DNA of 19,928 nucleotides from Candidatus Lindowiibacteriota bacterium. Its GTDB lineage: Bacteria; Lindowbacteria; 2-12-FULL-62-27. Below the pieces are notes generated by a model. It was not told where the DNA came from and searched no databases. It saw only the letters and a program-made list of their open reading frames with translations. Positions 1 to 7,352 of this stretch are shown here, piece after piece (the first letter of the stretch is position 1; each line of letters starts with the position of its first letter). A program made the translations under genes and the position numbers. The DNA lies in NCBI GenBank assembly GCA_023249255.1, contig JAHFCY010000030.1, positions 1 through 19,928 of the forward strand. The letters are read 5' to 3'.

Positions 1-908
1 TTGGCATGGAGATGAATGCCGACGCCGTCAAACGTGGCGTTCATCGCCGGATTCATCATGAGCGCGCGGCACACACCCATGAGAATGAAATCATTGAACG
101 AGTATCGGACGCCATCCCGGCTGTTCAGCGATTCGCGCAGAGCGTGGATACGGTCCATGCGGATGGCGTCCTGAAGATAAAAATGCGGAATGGTCTGTTT
201 GGCCTGGCTCATCCGGTCGGCAATGACCTTGCGCATGCCTTCGAGCGGAACCAGGGATTCAGCAAGCTGATTTTCGATCCGGACAGTCCCGGGGGCGGCG
301 GCGGCTCGGCCGCGCGATGGAAGACGGGCCGTTGTCCACCCCTGGGCAAGGACGGTTTCGATGTCACGTTTGATGATCCGTCCCTCGGGACCGCTGCCCT
401 GCAACGAATCAAGCGGGATGCCATGTTCGGCCGCAAGCGCCGCGGCGACGGGCGAAACGCGAATGCCCGATGACGAGACAGCCGGCTGAGGAGACGACGG
501 GACAGCCGGACGAGCCGACTCACGGACAGGCGAAACAGACGGAGCGGGAGAGACGGCTTTGGCAGGCGAGGAACTCGCCGGAGCCGAACCAGGTGAATGT
601 TTTTTTTCGGCGGCAGCAGCAGTCGGTGGCATCGACGAAATTTCCTTGAGAATCGCGTCGATATTTTCCTTTTTGTCGCCGATGACGGCGAGGACCGTTC
701 CGACCGGGACTTTGTCGTTTTCCTTCACAAGCCGCTTGAGCAACGTCCCCTTGTCGAAAATCTCAAGATCCATGTTGGCCTTGTCGGTTTCGACTTCGGC
801 GAGGATGTCGCCCGGGTTCACGTCGGCGCCCTCGTTCTTGTGCCACTTGATGAGCTTGCCCTCTTTCATGGTGTCGCTCAATTTGGGCATGCTGATTTTA
901 ATGGCCAT
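1..908 (-). CDS. pdhC: Dihydrolipoamide acetyltransferase (E2) of pyruvate dehydrogenase, N-terminal part, cut by window edge
   Basis: E2 is the core of the pyruvate dehydrogenase complex and moves the acetyl group from E1 to CoA on a lipoyl arm. About 302 codons are visible. Residues 1-80 form a lipoyl domain with the modified lysine at K43 in VETDKANMD. A Pro/Ala/Ser linker follows (about 95-145), then a peripheral-subunit-binding domain (about 147-190, with VSPVAAALAAEHGI and GSGPEGRI). The start of the acyltransferase domain (SLVPLEGMRKVIADRMSQA) comes next. The C-terminal catalytic HxxxDG motif lies beyond base 1. The ATG at 908 follows the pdhB stop by 15 nt and has an AGGGG-type ribosome binding site over that stop. 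Being next to E1 genes of the alpha/beta type supports pyruvate rather than 2-oxoglutarate as substrate; a branched-chain or acetoin dehydrogenase cannot be fully excluded. Confidence 0.93.
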   Translation of the reverse strand, partial: MAIKISMPKLSDTMKEGKLIKWHKNEGADVNPGDILAEVETDKANMDLEIFDKGTLLKRLVKENDKVPVGTVLAVIGDKKENIDAILKEISSMPPTAAAAEKKHSPGSAPASSSPAKAVSPAPSVSPVRESARPAVPSSPQPAVSSSGIRVSPVAAALAAEHGIPLDSLQGSGPEGRIIKRDIETVLAQGWTTARLPSRGRAAAAPGTVRIENQLAESLVPLEGMRKVIADRMSQAKQTIPHFYLQDAIRMDRIHALRESLNSRDGVRYSFNDFILMGVCRALMMNPAMNATFDGVGIHLHA

Positions 909-923
909 CGTCGAAGGATCCCC

Positions 924-1907
924 TCATTCCCGGTACAAAACCCGACGGGCGGCTTTCACGATTTTTTCGGGCGACGGCTGGACGGAATTTTCGAGGGATT
1001 CGTTGTAGGGCATGGGCGTTTCTTCGAGCGTCACGCGTTCGATGGGCGCGTCCATGTAATCAAAAGCGTTCCGCTGGACGATGTCGACGATCGACGCGCC
1101 GACGCCGCAGAACGACCAGCTCTCCTCGACCGTCACCATCCGGTTGGTTTTCCGAAACGATTTCAGAATCAAATCCTGATCGAGCGGCCTGAGACTAATG
1201 AGGTCGATGACCTCGGCCTTGACGCCCTCCTGGGCCAGAAGATCCGCGGCGGCGAGCGCCTGATGGACCCGTTTGGAATAGGCGACAATCGTCACGTCGG
1301 CGCCATCGCGAATCACCCGGCCCTTGTGAAGCGGCACGACATAGTCGGGATCGTCCGGCACTTCGCCCTTCATCGCATACAGAAGTTCGCTCTCCAAAAA
1401 AATAACCGGGTCGTCGTCGCGAATGGCGGATTTGAGTAGCCCCTTGGCGTTTTCGGGCGTCGAGCAGGCGACGACCTTGAGTCCGGGCGTGTGCATGAAA
1501 ATGGATTCGGGGGCGTTGGAGTGCGTGGCGCCAAGTTGATGGACGACGCCGCTCGGCCCTCGCATGACGAGCGGAATGCGGACCTGCCCGCCGGACATGT
1601 AGCGGATTTTGGCGGCGTTATTGAGGATCTGGTCCATCGCGACGAGGGAAAATGAAAACGTCATGAATTCGACGACGGGCCGCATGCCGGCCATGGCGGC
1701 GCCGACGCCAAGGCCGCAAAATCCGCTCTCGCTGATCGGCGCGTCGACAACTCGCTGGGGACCATACTTGGCCAGAAGCCCTTTGGTGACTTTGTAGGCG
1801 CCGTCGTACTCGGCAACCTCCTCGCCGATGACAAAGACACCGGGATCGCGCGCCATTTCCTCATCGAGCGCCAGGTTAAGCGCTTTTCGAAATTCGATTT
1901 CAGGCAC
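924..1907 (-). CDS. pdhB: Pyruvate dehydrogenase E1 component, beta subunit
   Basis: This is the beta subunit of the thiamine-diphosphate-dependent heterotetrameric E1 that decarboxylates pyruvate and acetylates the E2 lipoyl group. At 327 residues it has the usual family length. Hallmarks are FVIGEEVAEYDGAYKVTKGL near the N-terminus, DAPISESGFCGLGVGAAMAG, the MRGPSG-x-HQLGATHS loop, and the C-terminal transketolase domain with VTVEESWSFCGVGASI. The start is GTG at 1907, three bases after the pdhA stop, so the two subunits are probably translationally coupled for 1:1 synthesis. Product class is secure; pyruvate as substrate is inferred from the E1alpha neighbour and the E2 gene. Confidence 0.95.
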   Translation of the reverse strand: MPEIEFRKALNLALDEEMARDPGVFVIGEEVAEYDGAYKVTKGLLAKYGPQRVVDAPISESGFCGLGVGAAMAGMRPVVEFMTFSFSLVAMDQILNNAAKIRYMSGGQVRIPLVMRGPSGVVHQLGATHSNAPESIFMHTPGLKVVACSTPENAKGLLKSAIRDDDPVIFLESELLYAMKGEVPDDPDYVVPLHKGRVIRDGADVTIVAYSKRVHQALAAADLLAQEGVKAEVIDLISLRPLDQDLILKSFRKTNRMVTVEESWSFCGVGASIVDIVQRNAFDYMDAPIERVTLEETPMPYNESLENSVQPSPEKIVKAARRVLYRE

Positions 1908-1910
1908 GGG

Positions 1911-2969
1911 TCACCGACTCTTCCGGACGTCGGCGGGATAGGTGAGGTAGATGTCCTCGAAGGCCGTGTGCGGATCGCACTCCGGACTCTCCTCGGCGAA
2001 TTTCACCGCGGCTTCCACGCCTGCGGCCTCCTCGGCGTCGATGGCGTCGATCTGCTCCCGGGTGGCCGCGCGGGTTTCGACGATGTCCCGGGAAATCTTG
2101 AAAATCGTGTCCCGCGCCTTGTGCTCCTCAATTTCCTCGCGCGTCCGATAAGAACCCGGGTCGGACATCGAATGTCCCCGGTATCGGTACGTGACGGCTT
2201 CGATGAAGGTCGGCTGAAATTCCCGGCGGGCGCGGTTGATCGCCTCCGCGGTCGTTTTGTATACGTCGTAGAGATTATTTCCGTCGACGCGGCAAGTCGG
2301 CATTTTGTAGGAGTTGGCGCGCAGATAAATGTTTTCCTCGGCAGCTCCGCGGGCGACGGCCGTGCCCATGGCGTATCCGTTGTTTTCGCAGATGAAAACG
2401 ACCGGCAGTTTGTAGAGCGTCGCGAGATTCAATGCCTCGTGTACCGCGCCCTGGTTCATGGCGCCGTCGCCGAAAAAACACAGGCATACGGCGTTCTTCT
2501 TCTGATGCCTGCTCGCCCATCCGAGACCGCAGGCCAGCGGCACGTGAGCGCCGACGATGCCGTGGCCGCCCATGAAATTGATGGACGTATCGAAAAAGTG
2601 CATCGAGCCGCCCTTGCCCCGCGAACAGCCGGTGGCCCGGCCGTAGAGTTCCGCCATGCAACTTTGGGCTGAAACACCCCGCGCCAGAGCATGGCCGTGG
2701 TCGCGGTAAGCCGTGATGACGTAGTCCTGCGGCTCAAGCTGCATGATCATGCCGACCGCCACCGCCTCCTGGCCGGTATAGAGGTGGCAAAATCCGCCGA
2801 TCCTGCGCTGAAGGTAAATCTGATAACACCGCTCCTCAAATTTCCGAAGACGCACCATCATCCGGTACATCTCCACGAGTTTCGGTCCCGGGATCAGCGC
2901 GGATACGCCGGGCGGTTCCGCCGATTTCGAGGCACGCCGCGCTGCAGGTTTGGACGCTGACGTTTTCAT
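1911..2969 (-). CDS. pdhA: Pyruvate dehydrogenase E1 component, alpha subunit
   Basis: This is the alpha subunit of the E1 heterotetramer, 352 residues. The thiamine diphosphate/Mg2+ motif is clear: GDGAMNQG at about 167-174, closing with ENN at about 195-197. GFCHLYTGQEAVAVG and the RDHGHALARG loop are typical of the family, and YRYRGHSMSDPGSYRTREE is the conserved active-site loop that is phosphorylated in mitochondria. The first 25 residues are a Lys/Ala/Ser-rich, probably disordered tail. The ATG overlaps the thiE stop as ATGA, so pdhA is the second full-length gene of a thiE-pdhA-pdhB-E2 operon that encodes both an enzyme of cofactor synthesis and the cofactor-using complex. Confidence 0.95.
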   Translation of the reverse strand: MKTSASKPAARRASKSAEPPGVSALIPGPKLVEMYRMMVRLRKFEERCYQIYLQRRIGGFCHLYTGQEAVAVGMIMQLEPQDYVITAYRDHGHALARGVSAQSCMAELYGRATGCSRGKGGSMHFFDTSINFMGGHGIVGAHVPLACGLGWASRHQKKNAVCLCFFGDGAMNQGAVHEALNLATLYKLPVVFICENNGYAMGTAVARGAAEENIYLRANSYKMPTCRVDGNNLYDVYKTTAEAINRARREFQPTFIEAVTYRYRGHSMSDPGSYRTREEIEEHKARDTIFKISRDIVETRAATREQIDAIDAEEAAGVEAAVKFAEESPECDPHTAFEDIYLTYPADVRKSR

Positions 2970-3616
2970 GGGGATGAAGCATATCTGCGAAAATATTTTT
3001 TGTCGAGTCGTTCTTTGAACTCCCGGGCGGCAAGTTCGGGATCGGGCGCGGCGAGAATCGCCGAGCTCACGGCGACACGGGATGCGCCGGCGGCGAGGAC
3101 ATCCTCAACGTTCCCGATCGTGATGCCGCCGAGCGAAAACACCGGCAGAGGCGCGATTTCCTGAAGGGCGCGCAGTTGCGCCGTTCCAACGACCGGCGAG
3201 AGGTCCGACTTTTTGGTCGCGGTCGAAAAAATAGGACCGAACCCGATGTAGGTCGCGCCCGCGGAAACAGCATCCCGAGCTTGATCCAACGAGTGGGTCG
3301 ACAGACCGATCCACGCGGTCGGCAGCCAGGCGCGCACTTCAGAAACCGGCTGGTCCGACTGCCCCAGATGCACGCCGGCGGCGCGAACGGCATGCGCGAC
3401 TTTGGAATGATCGTTGATGATGAGCGGCACGCCATGCCGGTCCAACCGCTCCTTCAACCGGCCCGCTTCTTCGATTTGTTCGGGAATCGATTTGCTCTTG
3501 TTCCGATATTGAACGATGTCCACGCCGCCGCGAACGGCAGATTCAACAGTGTCGATGAGCGGGCGGTCACCCAGAACTTTTTCGTCGGTCAGAAGGTAGA
3601 GCCGGGGGAAGTTCAT
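2966..3616 (-). CDS. thiE: Thiamine phosphate synthase
   Basis: ThiE joins HMP-pyrophosphate to the thiazole phosphate to give thiamine monophosphate. The 216-residue protein is a TIM barrel with the family motifs in order: LYLLTDE, the VQYRNKS pyrophosphate site, LIINDHSKVA, GVHLGQSD, GLSTHS, the IGFGPIFSTATK loop, FSLGGI, and AGASRVAVSSAI. It ends in ATGA overlap with pdhA. The ATG at 3616 lies 7 bases after the stop of a small signal-peptide ORF, and no strong ribosome binding site is visible, so translation may depend partly on that ORF. Its partner kinase domain ThiD2 is encoded separately upstream at 6885-7352. Confidence 0.94.
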   Translation of the reverse strand: MNFPRLYLLTDEKVLGDRPLIDTVESAVRGGVDIVQYRNKSKSIPEQIEEAGRLKERLDRHGVPLIINDHSKVAHAVRAAGVHLGQSDQPVSEVRAWLPTAWIGLSTHSLDQARDAVSAGATYIGFGPIFSTATKKSDLSPVVGTAQLRALQEIAPLPVFSLGGITIGNVEDVLAAGASRVAVSSAILAAPDPELAAREFKERLDKKYFRRYASSP

Positions 3617-3623
3617 GTAGAGA

Positions 3624-3755
3624 TCATCTTCTTTTCAGACCTTTGAGTCCGGTGGCTCTATCAAAGGATTCTTTGAATAGAATCTCTGCCGAAGAATTGA
3701 CACACAAGTAGACTATCGCCGAGAGGGTCAAGAGGAACGCTTGCAAACATTTCAT
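3624..3755 (-). CDS. 43-residue signal-peptide ORF; gene remnant, small secreted peptide or leader
   Basis: This ORF is short but has the marks of a real start. A GGTGAG ribosome binding site lies 5 nt before the ATG. Residues 1-23 form an export signal: a lysine near the start, a hydrophobic core (AFLLTLSAIVYLCV) and a possible SSA cleavage site. The following EILFKESFDRATGLKG resembles the opening of secreted beta-sandwich proteins, but the frame stops at TGA after 43 codons and I found no continuation in another frame before thiE. It may be the 5' stub of a deleted secreted-protein gene, a small exported peptide, or a leader coupled to thiE 7 nt downstream. Coding status is uncertain. Confidence 0.45.
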   Translation of the reverse strand: MKCLQAFLLTLSAIVYLCVNSSAEILFKESFDRATGLKGLKRR

Positions 3756-3804
3756 CTCACCGGCTCACATCCTATTTTTGATTCACCCCGCCTGCCGCGA
3801 CTGT

Positions 3805-3833
3805 AATGCATCAACAGTAAACCTTCAAGTCAA
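3805..3833 (-). promoter_or_regulatory. Possible promoter for the orf43-thiE-pdh operon
   Basis: On the minus strand TTGACT (3833-3828) is followed after 17 nt by TGCATT (3810-3805). The -35 box is good; the -10 is poor (3 of 6 consensus positions). The palindrome ACTGT-N9-ACAGT (3800-3818) overlaps the -10. Placement between the ATPase stop and the small ORF fits a promoter for thiE-pdh, but the match is weak. Confidence 0.3.
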
Positions 3834-3854
3834 TGAAACGTTTGAGATTGCGGA

Positions 3855-5081
3855 TCACGCAAAAAACCGGGCGGCGGAAATCCGGTAGATATTTTTTTTA
3901 TCTTTCGTCAGACAGTCCGGCGACCGGCAGAGTTGCACCATGGGGATATTTCCGAGCGCGGTGGAATGCGCCGCATGGTGGGACTCAACAGGCCGGTCGG
4001 ACACCTTGGCTTCGACGAGAAGCCATGGAAGTCGATCCCAAAGGATCAGGAAATCAGTTTCCTTGCCCTGACGTGTCCGGACATAAGTCAGTTCGAAACG
4101 ACCCAGCCCGGCATCGGTCCAATGGGTGACCCACGCAAGGAGTTCAAAGGCGACATAATTTTCGAATCTGGCCGCCGGGTCGGACACCGCTGACCAGTCA
4201 TAGAGATAAACTTTCCGTTCCTTTCGGATGCTTTGGGCAATCCGGGCGGCAAAGGGCCGGACGTCGAACAGAATATAGGTGAGGTCCAGCATCCGGACAT
4301 AATGTCGAACGGCTGTGTGGCTGACTTGCAAATCCCGGCATAGGGAATTCAACGAAAGGGGACTGCCGATTTTTGACGGCAACAGTTCGACCAGGGTTGC
4401 CACGTTTTCGAGGTCGACCACCCGGGTGAGATCACGTAAATCTTCCCGGACGAGCCGATCCACGTTGCTGTCGTGCCATTTCCGGCTGAACGCCGGACTT
4501 TGATGCGTGAAGGGTTCCGGAAACGCCCCGAATTTGATCAGGCCGGCCATTTCATTTTCATGAGGAGTTGAACTGTCGATGCGGTTCTCGACGAATTTCC
4601 CGGAATTCTTTTCGGGACGGACGGGCACGCGAGCCTTGCCGATCACCTCGCGCAGCGTGAGCGGCAGGAGGTGAAACAGGAAATATCGGCCAACGAGGCT
4701 GTCTCCGGAACGCCGGAAGAGTTCCAGTCTGGCGCTGCCCGTCACCACAAATCTTGCCTCGCGCTCCAGGGTGTCGAACATCCCCTTGAGAATATCCTTC
4801 CACTTCGGAATTTTGTGGATTTCATCCATGCAGGCCCACACCGCCCGGCGGGACTTCCCATCCTGTTTCACGTCCGTCCACACGAATCCCGGGTTCTCCC
4901 GATATCGCCGCCGGATGCCCCGATCGTCCCAGTTGTAATAGAACCGCTCACAGCGATGAACCTTCAGGACGGCCCGCGCCAGCGTCGTCTTGCCGCTCTG
5001 CCGGGGCCCCGAAATGAACCTCATCTGCCTGTGCGCGCCGCAAAACATTTCCATGGACTCGAGGCTTCGGTCGATCGACAT
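3855..5081 (-). CDS. AAA_14/DUF4143-family ATPase with PD-(D/E)xK-like C-terminal domain
   Basis: This 408-residue protein belongs to the widespread prokaryotic family with an N-terminal P-loop ATPase (AAA_14) and a C-terminal DUF4143 domain. Visible motifs: Walker A GPRQSGKT at 25-32; Walker B and following MDEIHKIPKW at about 85-94; sensor-like VVTGSARLE at about 112-120; a winged-helix-like stretch (SLNSLCRDLQVSHTAVRHYV, about 245-264); and a C-terminal nuclease-like ETDFLI ... LLVEAKVS pattern. Family members are often linked to defence, toxin-like or mobile contexts, but their role is not established. It sits alone behind its own AT-rich promoter, between genes of unrelated function, which suggests acquisition. 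The first ATG (5081) gives the normal distance to Walker A; no ribosome binding site precedes it, so the mRNA may be leaderless. Confidence 0.88.
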   Translation of the reverse strand: MSIDRSLESMEMFCGAHRQMRFISGPRQSGKTTLARAVLKVHRCERFYYNWDDRGIRRRYRENPGFVWTDVKQDGKSRRAVWACMDEIHKIPKWKDILKGMFDTLEREARFVVTGSARLELFRRSGDSLVGRYFLFHLLPLTLREVIGKARVPVRPEKNSGKFVENRIDSSTPHENEMAGLIKFGAFPEPFTHQSPAFSRKWHDSNVDRLVREDLRDLTRVVDLENVATLVELLPSKIGSPLSLNSLCRDLQVSHTAVRHYVRMLDLTYILFDVRPFAARIAQSIRKERKVYLYDWSAVSDPAARFENYVAFELLAWVTHWTDAGLGRFELTYVRTRQGKETDFLILWDRLPWLLVEAKVSDRPVESHHAAHSTALGNIPMVQLCRSPDCLTKDKKNIYRISAARFFA

Positions 5082-5087
5082 GTTACA

Positions 5088-5115
5088 ATTTTAACCCATA
5101 GATAAAATTTGTCAA
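5088..5115 (-). promoter_or_regulatory. Strong sigma70-type promoter of the ATPase gene
   Basis: On the minus strand a perfect -35 TTGACA (5115-5110) is followed, after 16 nt, by TAAAAT (5093-5088). The A of the ATG at 5081 is the seventh base after the -10 box, where transcription normally begins, so the message is predicted to be leaderless. The segment is much richer in A+T than the rest of the window. Confidence 0.65.
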
Positions 5116-5139
5116 TACATTTTTTATTGATAGATAAAA
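5098..5139. repeat. Paired 10-bp direct repeat and inverted repeat around the ATPase promoter (candidate operator)
   Basis: ATAGATAAAA occurs exactly at 5098-5107 and 5130-5139, 32 bp apart, close to three helical turns. One copy lies in the spacer between -35 and -10, the other upstream of -35. Between them TCAATA (5112-5117) and TATTGA (5125-5130) form a perfect inverted repeat with a 7-nt gap that overlaps the -35 box. This is a plausible repressor site, perhaps autoregulatory. It could also be chance in AT-rich DNA. Confidence 0.45.
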
Positions 5140-5158
5140 ATAGTTAAACCCTGCAAAA

Positions 5159-6037
5159 TCAGAGTTCGATCGTGACGCCCTCGGTGGCGGCGCTGACCTT
5201 CAGGCTGGATCCTTTCGATTTGACGTATTCGTGGGAATCCTCAAGAATTTTGTCGATAGCGGCGTCAGAACGGTTGGGGTCATGGTGGGTGTAGGAGAGA
5301 TGTTTCACATTGGCTTGCATGGCCATGTCCATGGCCTGGATCGTGCTGGTGTGTCCCCATCCCTGCTTCATCTTGTAGTCCTCGGGAGTGTATTGCGCGT
5401 CCCAGACGACCAGGTCGGCGTCCCGGACGAAATCGACGATGCGTTCGTTCAGTTCGACCGCGATGTTTTCGGCTTCGGGGTCGCCATCGGTCCCGAAGAC
5501 GTTGTAGAACGGTTCGGTGTCGGTGCCGAAGACGAAAATTTTTCCGCGGGGCGATTCGAAACGATATCCGAGGCAGAGCACGGGATGGTTGAGATATCGC
5601 GCGTGGACTTTCAATCCTTCAAGCTCGAATGTCCCTTCCTTGAGGTCCTTGTAATTGATCTCGGCGGCCATGTCTTCGACGCGGACGGGAAAATAGGCGT
5701 ACTGGGTGTGGCCGACCATGACGTCCTTGAGACTCTGCTCGTAATGGACGGGACCCTGAAACGTGAAGGAGTTTCCGGGAATGTAGGCCGGAATGAAAAA
5801 GGGAAATCCGCAGATGTGGTCCCAGTGCGTGTGGGACAACAGGATATTCGTGTTGATTTTCTCCTTGCGGGACATCAGATGATCGCCGAAGACACGAAGT
5901 CCGGTGCCGCCGTCGAGGATGATGAGTTTGTTTTCGTCTGTGCGAAGCTCGACGCAGGTTGTGTTGCCGCCGTATTTGACGGTCTGCGGCCCCGGCGCGG
6001 GGATTGATCCCCGAACGCCCCAGAAGGTGATTTTCAT
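5159..6037 (-). CDS. MBL-fold metallo-hydrolase
   Basis: A 292-residue metallo-beta-lactamase-fold hydrolase. The metal site is complete: HTHWDH at 69-74, H151 in LNHP, D173 in GTDTEP, and histidines at 251-252 in YTHHDP. GGNTTCVEL and LDGGTGLR are typical of the PhnP/RNase Z-like branch. The substrate cannot be read from sequence; phosphodiesters or cyclic nucleotides are possible. It starts at ATG 6037 in ATGA overlap with the HDOD gene, so the two are translationally coupled. MBL and HDOD pairing suggests a signalling or nucleotide-related role, which is inference. Confidence 0.9.
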   Translation of the reverse strand: MKITFWGVRGSIPAPGPQTVKYGGNTTCVELRTDENKLIILDGGTGLRVFGDHLMSRKEKINTNILLSHTHWDHICGFPFFIPAYIPGNSFTFQGPVHYEQSLKDVMVGHTQYAYFPVRVEDMAAEINYKDLKEGTFELEGLKVHARYLNHPVLCLGYRFESPRGKIFVFGTDTEPFYNVFGTDGDPEAENIAVELNERIVDFVRDADLVVWDAQYTPEDYKMKQGWGHTSTIQAMDMAMQANVKHLSYTHHDPNRSDAAIDKILEDSHEYVKSKGSSLKVSAATEGVTIEL

Positions 6038-6888
6038 CCGCCGGCGCTTTTGAGGAACGCCGCGGCCTTGTTCAGCTCCTCGTCCAGATGGCTTAGAATT
6101 TCTGTTGTGACGGCCTCGTCCAGTCCCAACTTTTCTATGATCTCCGGCGCGGGCGGGACGACGTTGCCGCCGGGCATGCCGATGGATTTCTGATTGGCGA
6201 TGATGTTGGCGACATGAACGGTGAGAACGATCTGGGCGAAATCGCCGACGATGTTGGGATCGTGGTGCTCCTCGATCACGGAGATGAGGTTATCGCTGAT
6301 CTTCCAGTGCTTGCCGAGCGCCCCGCCGATTTCGGCATGGGTGGCGCCGAGAACTTCGCGTTCCGCTTCCTCGGACGTCTGCCCGGCCTGGGTGATGCGT
6401 GCCATGATCTCATCGAGCTTTTCCGGAAACAGCTCGATGATGACGATTTCGCCGATGTCATGGAGAAGTCCCGCGATGAAATATTCCTCGAGAAACCGCC
6501 GGTCCACCTTCATGTGCGCCGCGATTTGTTTGGAGATGACCGCGACGGCCATGCAATGTTTCCAGTATTTGTCCATGTCAAAAAGCGGGTGCCGGGTCTT
6601 GGAAAACTGCCCGACGACGGCGGTGGAGATCGCAAGATTTTTAATGGTGTTGACGCCAAGAAGGATGATGGCGCGATTCAAGTTCGTGACCTGGTCGGGC
6701 ATGCTGAAATAGGCTGAATTGATCAGCTTGAGGACCTTGGCGGTCAGAACCGGATCGACCTTGATGACGTTCGACAGATCGTTCGGCGAGGCCTTCAGGT
6801 TGTTCGCCACTTCGATGACCTTGCCGACGGAAGTCGGCAGAGACGGAAGTTTGTCGACGTTTTCGATTATCTTTTCAATGGGGATCAT
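6034..6888 (-). CDS. HDOD domain protein
   Basis: The HDOD domain is an HD-hydrolase relative, usually without phosphohydrolase activity, found in bacterial signalling proteins. The 284 residues are a nearly complete single domain: VDKLPSLPTSVGKVIEVA at the start, IKVDPVLTAKVLKLINSAYFSMP, LNRAIILLGVNTIKNLAI, and the HD-like FIAGLLHDIGEIV. No receiver or GGDEF partner is attached. I chose ATG 6888 because it overlaps the thiD2 stop as ATGA; a GTG at 6903 would add five residues. It is coupled to the MBL-fold gene by another ATGA overlap. Confidence 0.88.
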   Translation of the reverse strand: MIPIEKIIENVDKLPSLPTSVGKVIEVANNLKASPNDLSNVIKVDPVLTAKVLKLINSAYFSMPDQVTNLNRAIILLGVNTIKNLAISTAVVGQFSKTRHPLFDMDKYWKHCMAVAVISKQIAAHMKVDRRFLEEYFIAGLLHDIGEIVIIELFPEKLDEIMARITQAGQTSEEAEREVLGATHAEIGGALGKHWKISDNLISVIEEHHDPNIVGDFAQIVLTVHVANIIANQKSIGMPGGNVVPPAPEIIEKLGLDEAVTTEILSHLDEELNKAAAFLKSAGG

Positions 6889-7352
6889 GACTGGCCGGGA
6901 CACGCGCGCCCGCCTCCGAGAAGATGCTCTTCCAACTCGTACGTTCGAAACCGCAGGCGCTTGGCATTCTCGAACAGGCGGCCGGAGGCGGGCACCGCGC
7001 GGCCGACTTCCTCGATCACACGCAGGGATTCCTTGACGCGCTGAAGATTCGCGACCAGCATCGCGAAATGGGTCCGGTACCGCCGCTCCTCGCGGTGCTT
7101 GCGGTACGCGCCGGGGTCGACCGCCACACAGCGGGCCTTGACCAGCCGCCGAACGCCGAATCGCGCGCGGAGATAGGACAGGCGGTGACGGATGGTTTTA
7201 AGTTCAAAAAATTCGGATTGGGACTGGGCCGGGCGGCGGGAGGAAAGCCGGAGCGTGTCTTCGATGACGCGGCACCCCTCAATCGCGCGGTTGAAATTGG
7301 CGTCGAGCACCCGGACGAGCGCCTGCGGTTCGGAGCCGCGCCGGGCCTTCAC
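6885..7352 (-). CDS. thiD2: ThiD2-type HMP-phosphate kinase, stand-alone
   Basis: The 155 residues match the ThiD2 domain, best known as the N-terminal part of ThiE in cyanobacteria and others, where it phosphorylates HMP-P to HMP-PP. Two related halves are visible: RVLDANFNRAIEGCRVIEDTLRL (from about residue 14) and the later MLVANLQRVKESLRVIEEVGRA. Between them are a LKTIRHRLSYL helix and VDPG, and the protein ends with RLRFRTYELEEHLL. No ThiE barrel is attached; ThiE is a separate gene at 2966-3616. The start is GTG 7352, which overlaps the Asp23 stop as GTGA. An ATG at 7472 in the same frame would read through the Asp23 gene with low-complexity sequence and is unlikely. Assignment is from recalled family motifs, not a profile search. 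Confidence 0.8.
   Translation of the reverse strand: MKARRGSEPQALVRVLDANFNRAIEGCRVIEDTLRLSSRRPAQSQSEFFELKTIRHRLSYLRARFGVRRLVKARCVAVDPGAYRKHREERRYRTHFAMLVANLQRVKESLRVIEEVGRAVPASGRLFENAKRLRFRTYELEEHLLGGGRACPGQS

Noticed and set aside
597-1439. Plus-strand 280-codon frame at the pdh genes
   Set aside because: Shadow of pdhB and E2, which carry unmistakable family motifs on the minus strand.
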